DNA of 64,000 nt. Source: Curtobacterium sp. MCSS17_007. GTDB taxonomy: Bacteria; Actinomycetota; Actinomycetes; Actinomycetales; Microbacteriaceae. Below, one piece after another: positions 45,010 through 53,537 of this stretch. The stretch is from assembly GCF_003234175.2 (NCBI RefSeq), contig NZ_CP126257.1, forward strand, positions 496,001-560,000. The letters are read 5' to 3'. Every line of letters starts with the position of its first letter. Within the stretch, counting starts at the first letter, position 1. The translations under genes were made by a program, and so were the position numbers. The notes under the pieces were generated by a model. That model worked only from the letters and a program-made list of their open reading frames with translations. It had not been told where the DNA came from and searched no databases.

Positions 45010-46332
45010 TCAGACCCGCCGCGGCAGCGGCAGCGGCCGCGTCCGCCCGAGCAGCCACACCCCGACCGGCACGGCGACCGCGCCGAGGACCGCGACCGGG
45101 AACGACAGGTGCCACTGCATGACGACGAACGCCGGTCCCACCGTGCAGAGCACCGCGACCGCGACGACCGCCCACCCCGGGCGGTCGGTGCCCGGCTCGA
45201 CCCGGGGGAGCGGGCGGTCCCACCGGCGCAGGGCCCGTGCCACGCCGATCGCCGCGGCCAGCACGAGGACGAGGGCGACCGGCCGCGTCGCCCACCACGT
45301 GCCCGACCCCGGGGCGGGGAACGGCACAGCGAGCAGGAGTGCGACGCCGTTGAGCGCGATGTACAGGGGCAGGTGCCAGAGGTAGATCGCCATGCCGTCG
45401 CGCCCGAGCACGAACACCGTGGCCTGCGCCGCACGGGTCCGCACGAGCCGGGTGAGGGGGCGGTGCACGAGCTGCACCAGGCAGACCTGCGAGACGGCGA
45501 GCACCGCCAGCGGGAGCATCGGCGGGTTGAGGTCCTGCAGCATGTCCGGTGCCCAGAGCCCGACGGACGTCAGGGGCACGAGGAGTGCAAAGCCCGCGAG
45601 CGCGACCGCCGCCAGCAGCACCCTCGATCGCCGGGCGAACCACCCGTCGGCCCAGAGGAACCCGAGCTGCTGCGCGAACAGCCAGACCGGCCCGAGGTTG
45701 AGGAGCCCGACCTCGGCGGCGCCGGTGGCGAACCGCAGGGCGTCGACCGCCACCGCGAGGAGCAGCAGGACGCCGAGCGTCCGCCACGGGGCCCGCGCGT
45801 GCAGCCTGGCCATCACCGGCACGCAGCACTGCGTGATGCCGTATGCGGCGAGGAACCAGAGCGGCGAGCCGATGCCGAAGGCGACCTCGCCGAGCAGGTC
45901 TGCCGGGGTACCGAGAGCGGACGCGATCCCCAGACCGACCGCGAGCACGGCGAACAGTGGGACCGCCGGGCGGAAGAGCCGCACGAGCCGTTTCGCCACG
46001 AAGTCGCGCACGCCCCCGCCCCGAGCGATCGTGCTGCGCCACCCGACCGCGCTCGCGAAGCCGCCGACGGCGAAGAACAGTGGCATGACCTGTCCCGCCC
46101 ACGTCGCGGGGACGTACCAGGACGCCTCCTGCAACGGGCTCGTGACGGCGATGCCATCGGGCGACACCGCGACGCCGACCATCGTGACGTGCACGACGAC
46201 GACGAGGACGACGCACGCCGTCCGGATGAGGTCGACGACCAGGTCCCGCTGCGCGATGATCCCCCGGACGTCCTGAGCGCTGTCGACCGGCACGGAGTCG
46301 ATCCGCGACGAAGGCCCCTGCTTCGTGGACAT
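45010..46332 (-). CDS. Acyltransferase family 3 membrane protein
   Basis: 440 residues from ATG 46332, 10-12 membrane helices. The first helix and loop carry RDLVVDLIRTACVVLVVVVH, which has the R-x10-H pattern of acyltransferase family 3 enzymes, and FFAVGGFASAVGW follows in helix two. A later loop WFARRSRVLL and the closing helices fit the OafA-like fold. Enzymes of this class move acetyl or other acyl groups onto sugars of the cell surface. It is 59 bases before the CtaG-like gene on the same strand. A target glycan cannot be inferred. Confidence 0.8.
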   Translation of the reverse strand: MSTKQGPSSRIDSVPVDSAQDVRGIIAQRDLVVDLIRTACVVLVVVVHVTMVGVAVSPDGIAVTSPLQEASWYVPATWAGQVMPLFFAVGGFASAVGWRSTIARGGGVRDFVAKRLVRLFRPAVPLFAVLAVGLGIASALGTPADLLGEVAFGIGSPLWFLAAYGITQCCVPVMARLHARAPWRTLGVLLLLAVAVDALRFATGAAEVGLLNLGPVWLFAQQLGFLWADGWFARRSRVLLAAVALAGFALLVPLTSVGLWAPDMLQDLNPPMLPLAVLAVSQVCLVQLVHRPLTRLVRTRAAQATVFVLGRDGMAIYLWHLPLYIALNGVALLLAVPFPAPGSGTWWATRPVALVLVLAAAIGVARALRRWDRPLPRVEPGTDRPGWAVVAVAVLCTVGPAFVVMQWHLSFPVAVLGAVAVPVGVWLLGRTRPLPLPRRV

Positions 46333-46541
46333 GTGGTGACGCTAGCGCCGGACCGGCCGGTCACAGGGGCGTCCCAGCCGATCGCGACCGGATCGTGACA
46401 CGTCGTATGCCACCAGGGGAATGCGACGCTCGCGCGGAAGGCAGCGCACCGACGACACGCGCAGCCCGGGACCGCCTGGGTCGAACGCCGCGGACCGTGT
46501 ACGGTGGAGCTTGTCTTGACCGATGCAAGAGAAAGGGACCG

Positions 46542-46985
46542 ATGGACGTCGACGCGGACCTGCTCCGGGCCTCCGGCCTGCGGGTGACGGCACCCCGGCT
46601 CGCGGTCCTGCGTGCCTCGGGGGCGATGCCGCACGCGACCGCGGACGACATCCTCACCGCGGTCTCGGCCGAGCTGCCGACCACGAGCCACCAGGCCGTG
46701 TACGGCGTCCTCAACGCCCTGACCGGCGCCGGACTCGTCCGTCGCATCGAGCCCGCCGGCAGCCCGGCGCGGTACGAGCGGCGAACCGGGGACAACCACC
46801 ACCACATCGTCTGCACCATGTGCAGCGCGATCGAGGACGTCGACTGCGCCGTCGGTCACGCGCCCTGCCTCACCCCGTCGGAGACGCACGGCTTCGCCGT
46901 GACGACCGCGGAGGTGACCTACTGGGGGATCTGCGAGTCCTGCGCCGCGGCGGAGCGCGACGACGCCGAGGCGGTCACCGCCTGA
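46542..46985 (+). CDS. Fur family metal/peroxide-responsive regulator
   Basis: 147 residues from ATG 46542 with GAAAGGG at 46531-46537; the frame is open further upstream without another start. The winged helix is LRVTAPRLAVLRASGAM then TSHQAVYGVLNALTGAGLVRRI. Metal-site residues are seen in GDNHHHIVCTMC and in ICESC near the end, the two CxxC pairs of a structural zinc site. Placement 117 bases before a catalase gene is the classic FurA/PerR-like arrangement, so it probably represses the catalase until oxidised. CTTG-N12-CAAG at 46510-46529 may be its operator, but that is weak. Confidence 0.9.
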   Translation: MDVDADLLRASGLRVTAPRLAVLRASGAMPHATADDILTAVSAELPTTSHQAVYGVLNALTGAGLVRRIEPAGSPARYERRTGDNHHHIVCTMCSAIEDVDCAVGHAPCLTPSETHGFAVTTAEVTYWGICESCAAAERDDAEAVTA

Positions 46986-47102
46986 CCTGTCCGGGCCGAC
47001 CCGACGGACCCGGCGACACAGCGCACCACCGTGGACGCGGTGCGCCCCACGAGCAACCCGAGCACCCCTGACCGAACCAACCGTTCCACCTGAGGAGGAA
47101 CC

Positions 47103-48629
47103 GTGTCCGACCAGAACACGCCCACCGGCCCCGCCGGTACCCCCACCACCACGACCAACTCCGGCGCCCCCGTATCGAGCGACCAGCACTCGATGGGTGT
47201 CGGTGCGGACGGCCCCCTCGCCCTTCACGACCACTACCTGGTCGAGAAGCTCGCCCAGTTCAACCGTGAGCGCGTCCCGGAGCGCGTCGTCCACGCCAAG
47301 GGCGGCGGTGCGTTCGGTACCTTCACCGTCACCCACGACGTGTCGCAGTACACCCGCGCCGCGTTCCTGCAGCCGGGCAAGACCACCGAGATGCTCGCCC
47401 GCTTCTCGAGCGTCGCCGGCGAGCAGGGCTCCCCGGACACCTGGCGCGACCCCCGCGGGTTCGCGCTGAAGTTCTACACCGAAGAGGGCAACTACGACCT
47501 CGTCGGCAACAACACCCCCGTCTTCTTCATCCGTGACGGCATCAAGTTCCCGGACTTCATCCGCTCGCAGAAGCGCCTGCCGGGTTCGCACCTGCGCAAC
47601 CACGACATGCAGTGGGACTTCTGGACCCTCTCCCCGGAGTCGGCGCATCAGGTGACCTGGCTCATGGGCGACCGGGGCCTCCCGTCGAGCTGGCGCCACA
47701 TGGACGGCTTCAGCTCGCACACCTACCAGTGGATCAACGCCGAGGGTGAGCGCTTCTGGGTGAAGTACCACTTCGAGACGCAGCAGGGCCACAAGACCCT
47801 GACGCAGGAGGACGCCGACCGCATCGCCGGTGAGGACGCCGACTTCCACATCCGCGACCTCTACGAGGCCATCGAGCGCCGTGACTTCCCGAAGTGGGTC
47901 CTCAAGGTGCAGGTCATGCCGTACGCGGACGCCGAGAGCTACCGCTTCAACCCGTTCGACCTCACGAAGGTGTGGCCGCACGCCGACTACCCGCTCATCG
48001 AGGTCGGCACGATGGAGCTCAACCGCAACCCGGAGAACTACTTCGCGCAGATCGAGCAGGCCGCGTTCGCGCCGTCGAACTTCGTGCCCGGCATCGCGGC
48101 GAGCCCCGACAAGATGCTCCTCGCGCGCATCTTCAGCTACGCGGACGCCCAGCGCTACCGCGTCGGCACGAACCACGCGCAGCTGCCCGTGAACGCCCCG
48201 AAGAACGAGGTCCACTCGTACTCGAAGGACGGCGCCATGCGCTTCGACTTCCAGAAGGCCGAGGTGCCGGTGTACGCGCCGAACACCCAGGGCGGCGCGC
48301 ACGCCGACCCGGCCGCCACGGACGACGTGCCGGGCTGGGAGTCCGACGGTGCGCTGCAGCGGTCCGCCGCGACGCTCCACCCGGAGGACGACGACTTCGG
48401 CCAGGCCGGCACGCTCGTCCGCGAGGTGCTCGACGACGCCGCCCGTGAGCGCCTGGTGGGCAACATCGCCGGGCACGTCTCGAAGGTGACGCGCGACGAC
48501 CTGCGCGAGCGCGTGTTCGCCTACTGGACGAACGTCGACGCCGACCTGGGTGCGCGTGTGCGCGCCGCGGTCGTGCCGACCGCGCCGGGTTCGAACGAGG
48601 ACCCGGAGAAGGTCGCGGTCGAGGCGTAG
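47103..48629 (+). CDS. katA: Catalase (monofunctional heme catalase)
   Basis: 508 residues, GTG start with GAGGAGG ten bases before. Converts hydrogen peroxide to water and oxygen. The distal heme site is in [14 protein letters not shown] (His) and [18 protein letters not shown] (Asn), and the proximal Tyr is in [14 protein letters not shown]. Also [26 protein letters not shown] and [19 protein letters not shown] are family signatures. The small-subunit length fits clade 3 catalases. It starts with a Thr-rich disordered tail. Likely controlled by the upstream Fur-like protein. Followed by the dispersed hairpin copy 4. Confidence 0.96.
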   Translation: MSDQNTPTGPAGTPTTTTNSGAPVSSDQHSMGVGADGPLALHDHYLVEKLAQFNRERVPERVVHAKGGGAFGTFTVTHDVSQYTRAAFLQPGKTTEMLARFSSVAGEQGSPDTWRDPRGFALKFYTEEGNYDLVGNNTPVFFIRDGIKFPDFIRSQKRLPGSHLRNHDMQWDFWTLSPESAHQVTWLMGDRGLPSSWRHMDGFSSHTYQWINAEGERFWVKYHFETQQGHKTLTQEDADRIAGEDADFHIRDLYEAIERRDFPKWVLKVQVMPYADAESYRFNPFDLTKVWPHADYPLIEVGTMELNRNPENYFAQIEQAAFAPSNFVPGIAASPDKMLLARIFSYADAQRYRVGTNHAQLPVNAPKNEVHSYSKDGAMRFDFQKAEVPVYAPNTQGGAHADPAATDDVPGWESDGALQRSAATLHPEDDDFGQAGTLVREVLDDAARERLVGNIAGHVSKVTRDDLRERVFAYWTNVDADLGARVRAAVVPTAPGSNEDPEKVAVEA

Positions 48630-48637
48630 TCAGCCAC

Positions 48638-48689
48638 ACGACGGACGGGAGGCCCGGTACCAGCTGGTACCGGGCCTCCCGTCCGTCGT
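48638..48689 (+). terminator. Dispersed hairpin repeat, copy 4 (terminator-like)
   Basis: A 52-base perfect palindrome: arm ACGACGGACGGGAGGCCCGG plus TACCAG at 48638-48663, complement at 48664-48689. It lies 8 bases after the catalase stop and 9 bases before the end of the convergent NodA-like gene. Nearly identical to copy 7 at 59663. Confidence 0.9.
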
Positions 48690-48698
48690 CGTGGTGGA

Positions 48699-49265
48699 TC
48701 AGACCTGCTGGCCGTTCAGCATGATCTCGCCCTTCGGCCAGTCCTCCAGCTGCGCCTCGACCGGCAGGACCATCCACCCGCCCTGCTCGGTCTCGTTCAC
48801 CCCGACCCCGTCGGCCGTGAACGCCGAGAACGTGCCGACGGCGCCGTCGATCTCGTGCCAGCCCATGTGCGCGTAGAAGGGGATGCGGTCCTCGCCGGCG
48901 CCGAGGAAGCCGTACGGCACGCGGAGCCCCTCGAGGACAGCGCGGGTGCGGACGAGGAGCTCGCGGCCGACCCCGGTGCCCTGCAGCGTCGGCGACACGG
49001 CGACGACACCGGTGTCGCCGACCAAGACGTCCTCGCCGCCCACGGTGATGAACATGCGCCGGATGCCGACGTGTGCCAGCACCGTGCCGTCGGCGCTCCA
49101 GCCGATCACCCGGCGCTCGGGCTGCATGCCGGCGTAGTCGCGGCCGCCCACGTACCAGTGCGACCAGGTCGGGAACGCCTGCCCGAGCATCGCTGCGATC
49201 GCCTCGTGGTCGGGGAGCGTCAGTGCGCTCTCCTCGACCACCTCCCACCGGATGTCTTCGCTCAC
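48699..49265 (-). CDS. NodA-like N-acyltransferase
   Basis: 188 residues. The sequence follows rhizobial NodA across its length: RWEVVEESALTLPDHEAI at the start, YAGMQPERRVIGWSADGTVL, HVGIRRMFITVGGEDVLVGD, then GVVAVSPTLQGTGVGRELL and the end LEDWPKGEIMLNG, matching NodA's DWPxG ending. NodA attaches a fatty acid to the free amino group of chitooligosaccharide in lipo-chitin signals and has a GNAT-like fold. Here no nodB or nodC is near, so the substrate may be another amino sugar. The reading as a NodA-type protein is from recalled sequence likeness, not a search. ATG start; cytoplasmic. Confidence 0.72.
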   Translation of the reverse strand: MSEDIRWEVVEESALTLPDHEAIAAMLGQAFPTWSHWYVGGRDYAGMQPERRVIGWSADGTVLAHVGIRRMFITVGGEDVLVGDTGVVAVSPTLQGTGVGRELLVRTRAVLEGLRVPYGFLGAGEDRIPFYAHMGWHEIDGAVGTFSAFTADGVGVNETEQGGWMVLPVEAQLEDWPKGEIMLNGQQV

Positions 49266-49315
49266 GCGTCCATCCTGCCGGGTGCGCCCTGCGCGGGCGG
49301 AGGTTGCTCTTGCAA

Positions 49316-49358
49316 AAGCGACAGATCACCGCGAACGGTTGGCCGCACACTGTCGCTT
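49316..49358. repeat. Inverted repeat AAGCGACAG
   Basis: Perfect 9-base arms AAGCGACAG (49316-49324) and CTGTCGCTT (49350-49358) around 25 bases, in the gap between the NodA-like and VOC genes. Could be a terminator for the VOC gene or a small mobile repeat. Confidence 0.5.
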
Positions 49359-49414
49359 CGGCGGACCAGACGCGGGAGCGAGCCCGCGCACGGAACGAAA
49401 ACGCACGCCCGCGC

Positions 49415-50287
49415 TCAGCCGCGTCCGGGCGCCGTGACCTCGATGCGGTTCGCCCACGGGTCCTCGAACGCCACCGTGCGGCCGTCGTCCGCGGTCTGCA
49501 CCCCGGTGTCGTGCATGCGGGACACGAGCGCGCCGAGGTCGTCCGCGCCCGGCACCTCGATCCGCACGAGCCCCAGGCCGAGCGCCTGCTGCCGCCGCCC
49601 GGCCCCGCGCGAGTTCCACGTGTTCATCGCCATGTGGTGGTGGTACCCACCCGCGCTGACGAACAGTGCCTGGTCGCCCATCGCCGCGGTCGTCGCGAAG
49701 CCGAGCCGATCGACGTAGAACGCCTTCGCGGTGGCGACGTCGCCGACGGACAGGTGCACGTGCCCGACGCGGCCCGGCCGTGCGGCTGCGGCGTTCACGG
49801 CGTCCTGGGTCAGGTGCTCCTGCACGAAGGCGTTCGGGTCGACGTAGATGGTCGCCATGTCGACCATGCCGTGCGTCCACGACCACTCGGTGCGGTCGCG
49901 GTCCCAGTACAGCTCGACGCCGTTGCCCTCCGGGTCCTGGAAGTAGAACGCGTTGCTCACCAGGTGGTCCGCGCTGCCCGTGAAGGTCCGCGGGTACTTC
50001 GTCGCGACGGAGTACAGCGCCGCCGCGAGGTCGGCCTGCGTGTCGAACAGGATCGCGGTGTGGAAGAGCCCGGCCTCGTGCGGGGCGGCGTGCCGCATCG
50101 CGGGGGCGTGCTCGAGGACCACGATCGGCGTCGTCCCGCGGCCGAGCACCGCGGTGCCGCCGTCGTTCGTCAGGACCGCCAGACCGACGCCGTCGCGGTA
50201 GTACGCGACCATCGTGTCGAGGTCGGCGACCCGGAGCGTCACGGCGCCCATCCCGGTGTCGGCTGCGAGCAGGTCCTGTGTGTGCAC
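49415..50287 (-). CDS. VOC family protein, catechol 2,3-dioxygenase-like
   Basis: 290 residues from GTG 50287; GTG further upstream would run into the operator. Two VOC modules: residues about 8-130 with GAVTLRVADLDTMVAYYRDG, FHTAILF and FQDPEGNGVELYWDRDRTEW, and about 165-285 with GRVGHVHLSVGDVATAKAFY and FEDPWANRIEVT. The metal-binding His and Glu are present in FHTA and GVELYW. This is the CatE/YfiE type of extradiol dioxygenase or related glyoxalase-fold enzyme; quinone or catechol detoxification is likely. A perfect palindromic operator lies directly upstream, as for MarR-controlled catE genes. Confidence 0.85.
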   Translation of the reverse strand: MHTQDLLAADTGMGAVTLRVADLDTMVAYYRDGVGLAVLTNDGGTAVLGRGTTPIVVLEHAPAMRHAAPHEAGLFHTAILFDTQADLAAALYSVATKYPRTFTGSADHLVSNAFYFQDPEGNGVELYWDRDRTEWSWTHGMVDMATIYVDPNAFVQEHLTQDAVNAAAARPGRVGHVHLSVGDVATAKAFYVDRLGFATTAAMGDQALFVSAGGYHHHMAMNTWNSRGAGRRQQALGLGLVRIEVPGADDLGALVSRMHDTGVQTADDGRTVAFEDPWANRIEVTAPGRG

Positions 50288-50305
50288 GACCCCAGTCTGC
50301 GCGCA

Positions 50306-50327
50306 TTTGGTTGACGCGTCAACCAAA
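50306..50327 (-). promoter_or_regulatory. Perfect 22-base operator palindrome before the VOC gene
   Basis: TTTGGTTGACG at 50306-50316 followed directly by its exact reverse complement to 50327. The TTGA..TCAA core is typical of MarR-family operators. It lies 18 bases upstream of the VOC GTG, between that start and the end of the SDR gene, so it should control the VOC gene. No MarR gene is adjacent. Confidence 0.8.
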
Positions 50328-50329
50328 CG

Positions 50330-51121
50330 TCACCTGGCGCTGAACCCGCCGTCCGTCTTCAGCAGCTGACCGTTCACCCACCCGCCGTCGGGACCGAGCA
50401 GGAACCCGACGAGCGCCGCCGTGTCGGTCGGCATCGACGGGCGTCCGAGCGGGGTCTGGGCGACCGCGGCCTCGCGGATCTCGTCGGTCATCCACCCGGT
50501 GTCGTTCGGGCCCGGGTTCACCAGGTTCGCGCTCACGCGGACGTCGCCGAGCTCGATGGCCGCCCCGACGACCAGCCGGTCGAGAGCACCCTTGCTCGTG
50601 CCGTACGGCAGGTTGAAGCCGACGTGGTCGCTCGTCAGCGCGACGACGCGGCGGCGGTCCTCGGGAGCGGGCGCACCCTCGCGCAGCCGTCGCGCGTACG
50701 CCTGCACGATCAGGAACGGTGCGCGCACGTTCACCGCCAGGTGTCGGTCGAACGACTCGACGGTGGTGGATGCGAAGTCCGAGTCCACCGACTCGCAGTG
50801 CGACATCACGACGGCGGTCACGGGCGCGCCCGCCTCGGTCTCGGCGCGGCCCACGAGCGCGGCCGCCTGCTCCGGGTCGGCCAGGTCGACCGGGAGGCGC
50901 GTCACCCGTGCCCCCGCACGCTCGGCCTCGGCGACCACCGCGTCCACCCCGTCGGGGTCGGCGGCCCCGTGCACGCGGTCGTCGTACGGTCCCCACCACG
51001 AGATCGCGAGGTCCCAGCCGTCGGCGGCGAGCCGCGAGGCGATCGCGGCACCGATCCCGGCGCGGCGACCGACGCCGGTCACCAGGGCGAGCGGTCGGGT
51101 GGTGCGGGAACTGTGGGTCAT
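50330..51121 (-). CDS. Short-chain dehydrogenase/reductase (SDR)
   Basis: 263 residues from ATG 51121. The cofactor loop VTGVGRRAGIGAAIASRLA, catalytic SDHVGFNLPYGTSKGAL with the Y-x3-K pair, and VNPGPNDTGWMTDE are typical of classical SDRs such as FabG-like 3-oxoacyl reductases. The end GGWVNGQLLKTDGGFS is the normal C-terminal motif. Cytoplasmic NAD(P)-dependent reductase, substrate unknown. The stop is only 3 bases from the operator palindrome of the VOC gene. Confidence 0.88.
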   Translation of the reverse strand: MTHSSRTTRPLALVTGVGRRAGIGAAIASRLAADGWDLAISWWGPYDDRVHGAADPDGVDAVVAEAERAGARVTRLPVDLADPEQAAALVGRAETEAGAPVTAVVMSHCESVDSDFASTTVESFDRHLAVNVRAPFLIVQAYARRLREGAPAPEDRRRVVALTSDHVGFNLPYGTSKGALDRLVVGAAIELGDVRVSANLVNPGPNDTGWMTDEIREAAVAQTPLGRPSMPTDTAALVGFLLGPDGGWVNGQLLKTDGGFSAR

Positions 51122-51231
51122 GGGTCGTGCCTCCCGTCCGGACGACGCGTCCGTGCGCCGCCCCGACCAGGATGGCACCACACCCGGCGCCCGGTCGGCG
51201 GGGCACGGCGGTGCGGGGCCAGGATGGGAGC

Positions 51232-51756
51232 ATGCCGCCCTCCCGACGACCCGACCTCTCGACGTTCCCGGTCGACCGCCTGCGGGACCGCATGTCGTCG
51301 TACATCTACGGCAACATCACCGTGCTCGCCGTCGCGATCGCGGTGGGGCCGGAGCAGATCGAGCACGGCGCAGCGGTGCTCACGGTCCTCGCGACGGCGG
51401 TGCTGACGTACCTGGCGCACGTGCTGTCGCACCTCGTCGCGCACACCATCGGCGACACCGGTGACGACGCCGAGCACCGCGAGACCATCGGCGCGATCCT
51501 GCGTGACGCCAACCCGATCGCGACGTCGGGGCTCATCCCCGCGGTGCTCTACGCGGTCGCCTGGGCGGGGTGGCTGCCGGCGCAGTGGGCGCAGACCGCG
51601 GCGATCCTCATCCTCGTCGTCCGGATCGGCATGGTCGGGGTGTTCCTGCAGCGGTTCAGCGGCCGTCGGCCGTCGTTCCTGGGTCTCTGGGGCGGCGTCG
51701 TGCTCGCCGCCGTGGCGTTCGCGATCGGTCTGGTGAAGGTCCTGCTGACGCACTGA
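51232..51756 (+). CDS. Hypothetical membrane protein
   Basis: 174 residues from ATG 51232 with GATGGGAG just before; the longer frame upstream overlaps the SDR promoter. After a polar start (residues 1-24), helices are seen near 27-48 (YIYGNITVLAVAIAVGPEQI), 50-70, 105-125 and 150-170. VLTYLAHVLSHLVAHTIGDT between helices two and three is His-rich and conserved-looking. I do not recognise the family. Divergent from the SDR gene with 110 bases between the starts. Confidence 0.6.
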   Translation: MPPSRRPDLSTFPVDRLRDRMSSYIYGNITVLAVAIAVGPEQIEHGAAVLTVLATAVLTYLAHVLSHLVAHTIGDTGDDAEHRETIGAILRDANPIATSGLIPAVLYAVAWAGWLPAQWAQTAAILILVVRIGMVGVFLQRFSGRRPSFLGLWGGVVLAAVAFAIGLVKVLLTH

Positions 51757-51832
51757 GCGCGGGCGCGGGCGCTGACCCTGACGCTGGCGCTACCGCTGAC
51801 GCTTGCGCCGATGCCGTGGTCGGGGTGCCGCG

Positions 51833-52153
51833 TCAGCAGCCGGTCGTCGACAGGGTGACCGCGGTCACGTGGTCGTCCGTGACCGTCGTCCGGACGGGGC
51901 AGAGGTCACCGGCGCGCACCGTGACGTCGCCGAACGGCACCCCCGCGAAGTCCACGGTGCCGCCGGGGAACACCCGCTGGTGCTCGGAGAGCTTGCCGGT
52001 CGACGCGAAGACCTTCACCTCGTAGGGGCGGTCCGCGGCGTTCGACGACACCGTCACCGACACCTGGCCGGTCGAGTCGTGCGCACCGCAGCCCGTCAGC
52101 AGGAGTGCCGCGACGGCACCGACGGCGAGGACGGACGCTGCACGACGGATCAC
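51833..52153 (-). CDS. Small lipoprotein (hypothetical)
   Basis: 106 residues from GTG 52153. Signal peptide VIRRAASVLAVGAVAALLLTGC with lipobox LLTGC at about residue 23; the mature part is one beta-rich domain (QVSVTVSSNAADRPYEVKVF, GTVDFAGVPFGDVTVRAG). Two Cys near the end (LCP and STTGC) could form a disulfide. No family recognised. Anchored on the outer face of the membrane. Divergent from the GAF-SpoIIE gene with 93 bases between the starts. Simple GCTGAC-rich repeats lie just downstream (51757-51832). Confidence 0.6.
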   Translation of the reverse strand: MIRRAASVLAVGAVAALLLTGCGAHDSTGQVSVTVSSNAADRPYEVKVFASTGKLSEHQRVFPGGTVDFAGVPFGDVTVRAGDLCPVRTTVTDDHVTAVTLSTTGC

Positions 52154-52246
52154 CGGTCCAGGGTACGCGCCGCGTCCAGCGGACCGGTCCGGAACCCACC
52201 GTTCTGGGGACGGGCAGTTCCAGCAGGGGCCAGTACCGTGGACGGC

Positions 52247-53443
52247 ATGCACCTGGGGACCTCACCAACCTCCGCCGGATCATCGCCCGAAGCCGTCAGA
52301 CGAGCCGCGCTCGTCGCCGCCCTCGACGTCGTCGACGGCGGGCCCGAGGAGCGCTTCGAGCGCATCACCCGGATCGCCCGCGAGGCCTTCGGCGTCTCCG
52401 GGTCCTTCCTCAACCTGGCCGGGACGGAGGTCCTGACGATCAAGTCGCAGCAGAGCGACGCCGTCTTCGGCCCGACGATCCCGCTGCAGGACACCTTCTG
52501 CGGTCGGACGCTCGACCAGCTCGGGCCGGTCGTCGTCCCGGACGCCCGCGCCGACGAGCGGTACAGCGACATGCCGATGGTGGTCGAGGACCCGAACGTC
52601 CGCTTCTACGCCGGGGTCCCGCTGCGCGTCGGTGACGACCACGTGAAGGTCGGCACGCTCTGCCTGGTCGACCCGCAGCCGCGCACGCTCGAGCCCGACG
52701 ACCTGGCGCTGCTCGAGGAGCTCGGTGTCTGGGCCGAGCGGGAGCTCGCCGCGGGTGCCGACGAGGACCGCCTGCGCGGCGTGCTCGCCGGCCTGCAGCC
52801 CCTGCCGGTCTCCGTCCCCGGCTACCGGATCGGCGGCATGTCGGTCCCGCACGGCGTCGTCTCCGGCGACATGCACGAGTGGCACCTCGCGGGCGACGCC
52901 CTGCACCTGACGGTCGCCGACGTGATGGGCAAGGGCATGTCCGCGGGCCTGCTCGCCGCCACGATCCGCGGGGCCGTGCTCGCCCGACCCGACGAGGACC
53001 CGGAACGCGTGGTGGCCGCGCTCGACGAGCAGGTCGCGCCGGACCTCGGTCGGGCCGAGTCCTTCGCGACGATGTTCCACGGTCGGCTCGACCCGGCCAC
53101 CGGACAGCTCGACTTCGTGGACGCCGGACACGGACTCGTGCTGCAGATGCGCGCGGACGGCGCCGAGCGGACGCTGCTCTCGAGCGACCTGCCGATCGGC
53201 CTCCACCCCACCGGGTTCGACCGCTCGTCCGGCTCGCTCGTGTTGGAGCGCGGCGACGTGCTCGTGCTCGTGAGCGACGGGGCGCTCGAGCTGTGGGACT
53301 CGACCCTGACCTCGCTGTCGCGGCTCGGCGCGCTCTGGCGGCAGGAGCCGGACATCGACGCGTTCCTGGCGCGCGTGCGGGCGCGGGCGCTCGAGCACGA
53401 CCCGGGGGACGACCTGACGGTCGTCGTGCTCGCGCGGGACTGA
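52247..53443 (+). CDS. GAF-domain serine phosphatase (SpoIIE/RsbU-like PP2C)
   Basis: 398 residues from ATG 52247; a GTG three codons earlier is possible. Residues about 20-160 are a GAF domain (FERITRIAREAFGVSGSFLN, DTFCGRTL, DARADERY, RFYAGVPLR). Residues about 180-398 are the PP2C-type phosphatase: GDMHEWHLAGDALHLTVADV (metal-binding Asp), MGKGMSAGLLAATIRGA, LDFVDAGHGLVLQM, and GDDLTVVVLARD at the end. Such proteins dephosphorylate anti-sigma antagonists in response to small molecules or redox; the partner is not in the window. Cytoplasmic. Closed by dispersed hairpin copy 5. Confidence 0.92.
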   Translation: MHLGTSPTSAGSSPEAVRRAALVAALDVVDGGPEERFERITRIAREAFGVSGSFLNLAGTEVLTIKSQQSDAVFGPTIPLQDTFCGRTLDQLGPVVVPDARADERYSDMPMVVEDPNVRFYAGVPLRVGDDHVKVGTLCLVDPQPRTLEPDDLALLEELGVWAERELAAGADEDRLRGVLAGLQPLPVSVPGYRIGGMSVPHGVVSGDMHEWHLAGDALHLTVADVMGKGMSAGLLAATIRGAVLARPDEDPERVVAALDEQVAPDLGRAESFATMFHGRLDPATGQLDFVDAGHGLVLQMRADGAERTLLSSDLPIGLHPTGFDRSSGSLVLERGDVLVLVSDGALELWDSTLTSLSRLGALWRQEPDIDAFLARVRARALEHDPGDDLTVVVLARD

Positions 53444-53476
53444 TGCCCAGCTGCCGGACGCGACGGGCTGACGGAC

Positions 53477-53510
53477 GGGAGGCGCGTGGCGGTGTCGCCA
53501 CGCGCCTCCC
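53477..53510 (+). terminator. Dispersed hairpin repeat, copy 5 (terminator-like)
   Basis: 15-base arms GGGAGGCGCGTGGCG (53477-53491) and its complement (53496-53510) with a 4-base loop, preceded by CGGAC at 53472-53476 as in the other copies (ACGGACGGGAGGC). Placed between the convergent phosphatase and purC genes. Confidence 0.85.
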
Positions 53511-53537
53511 GACCGACACGCGGGCGTGTCGCGGTGC

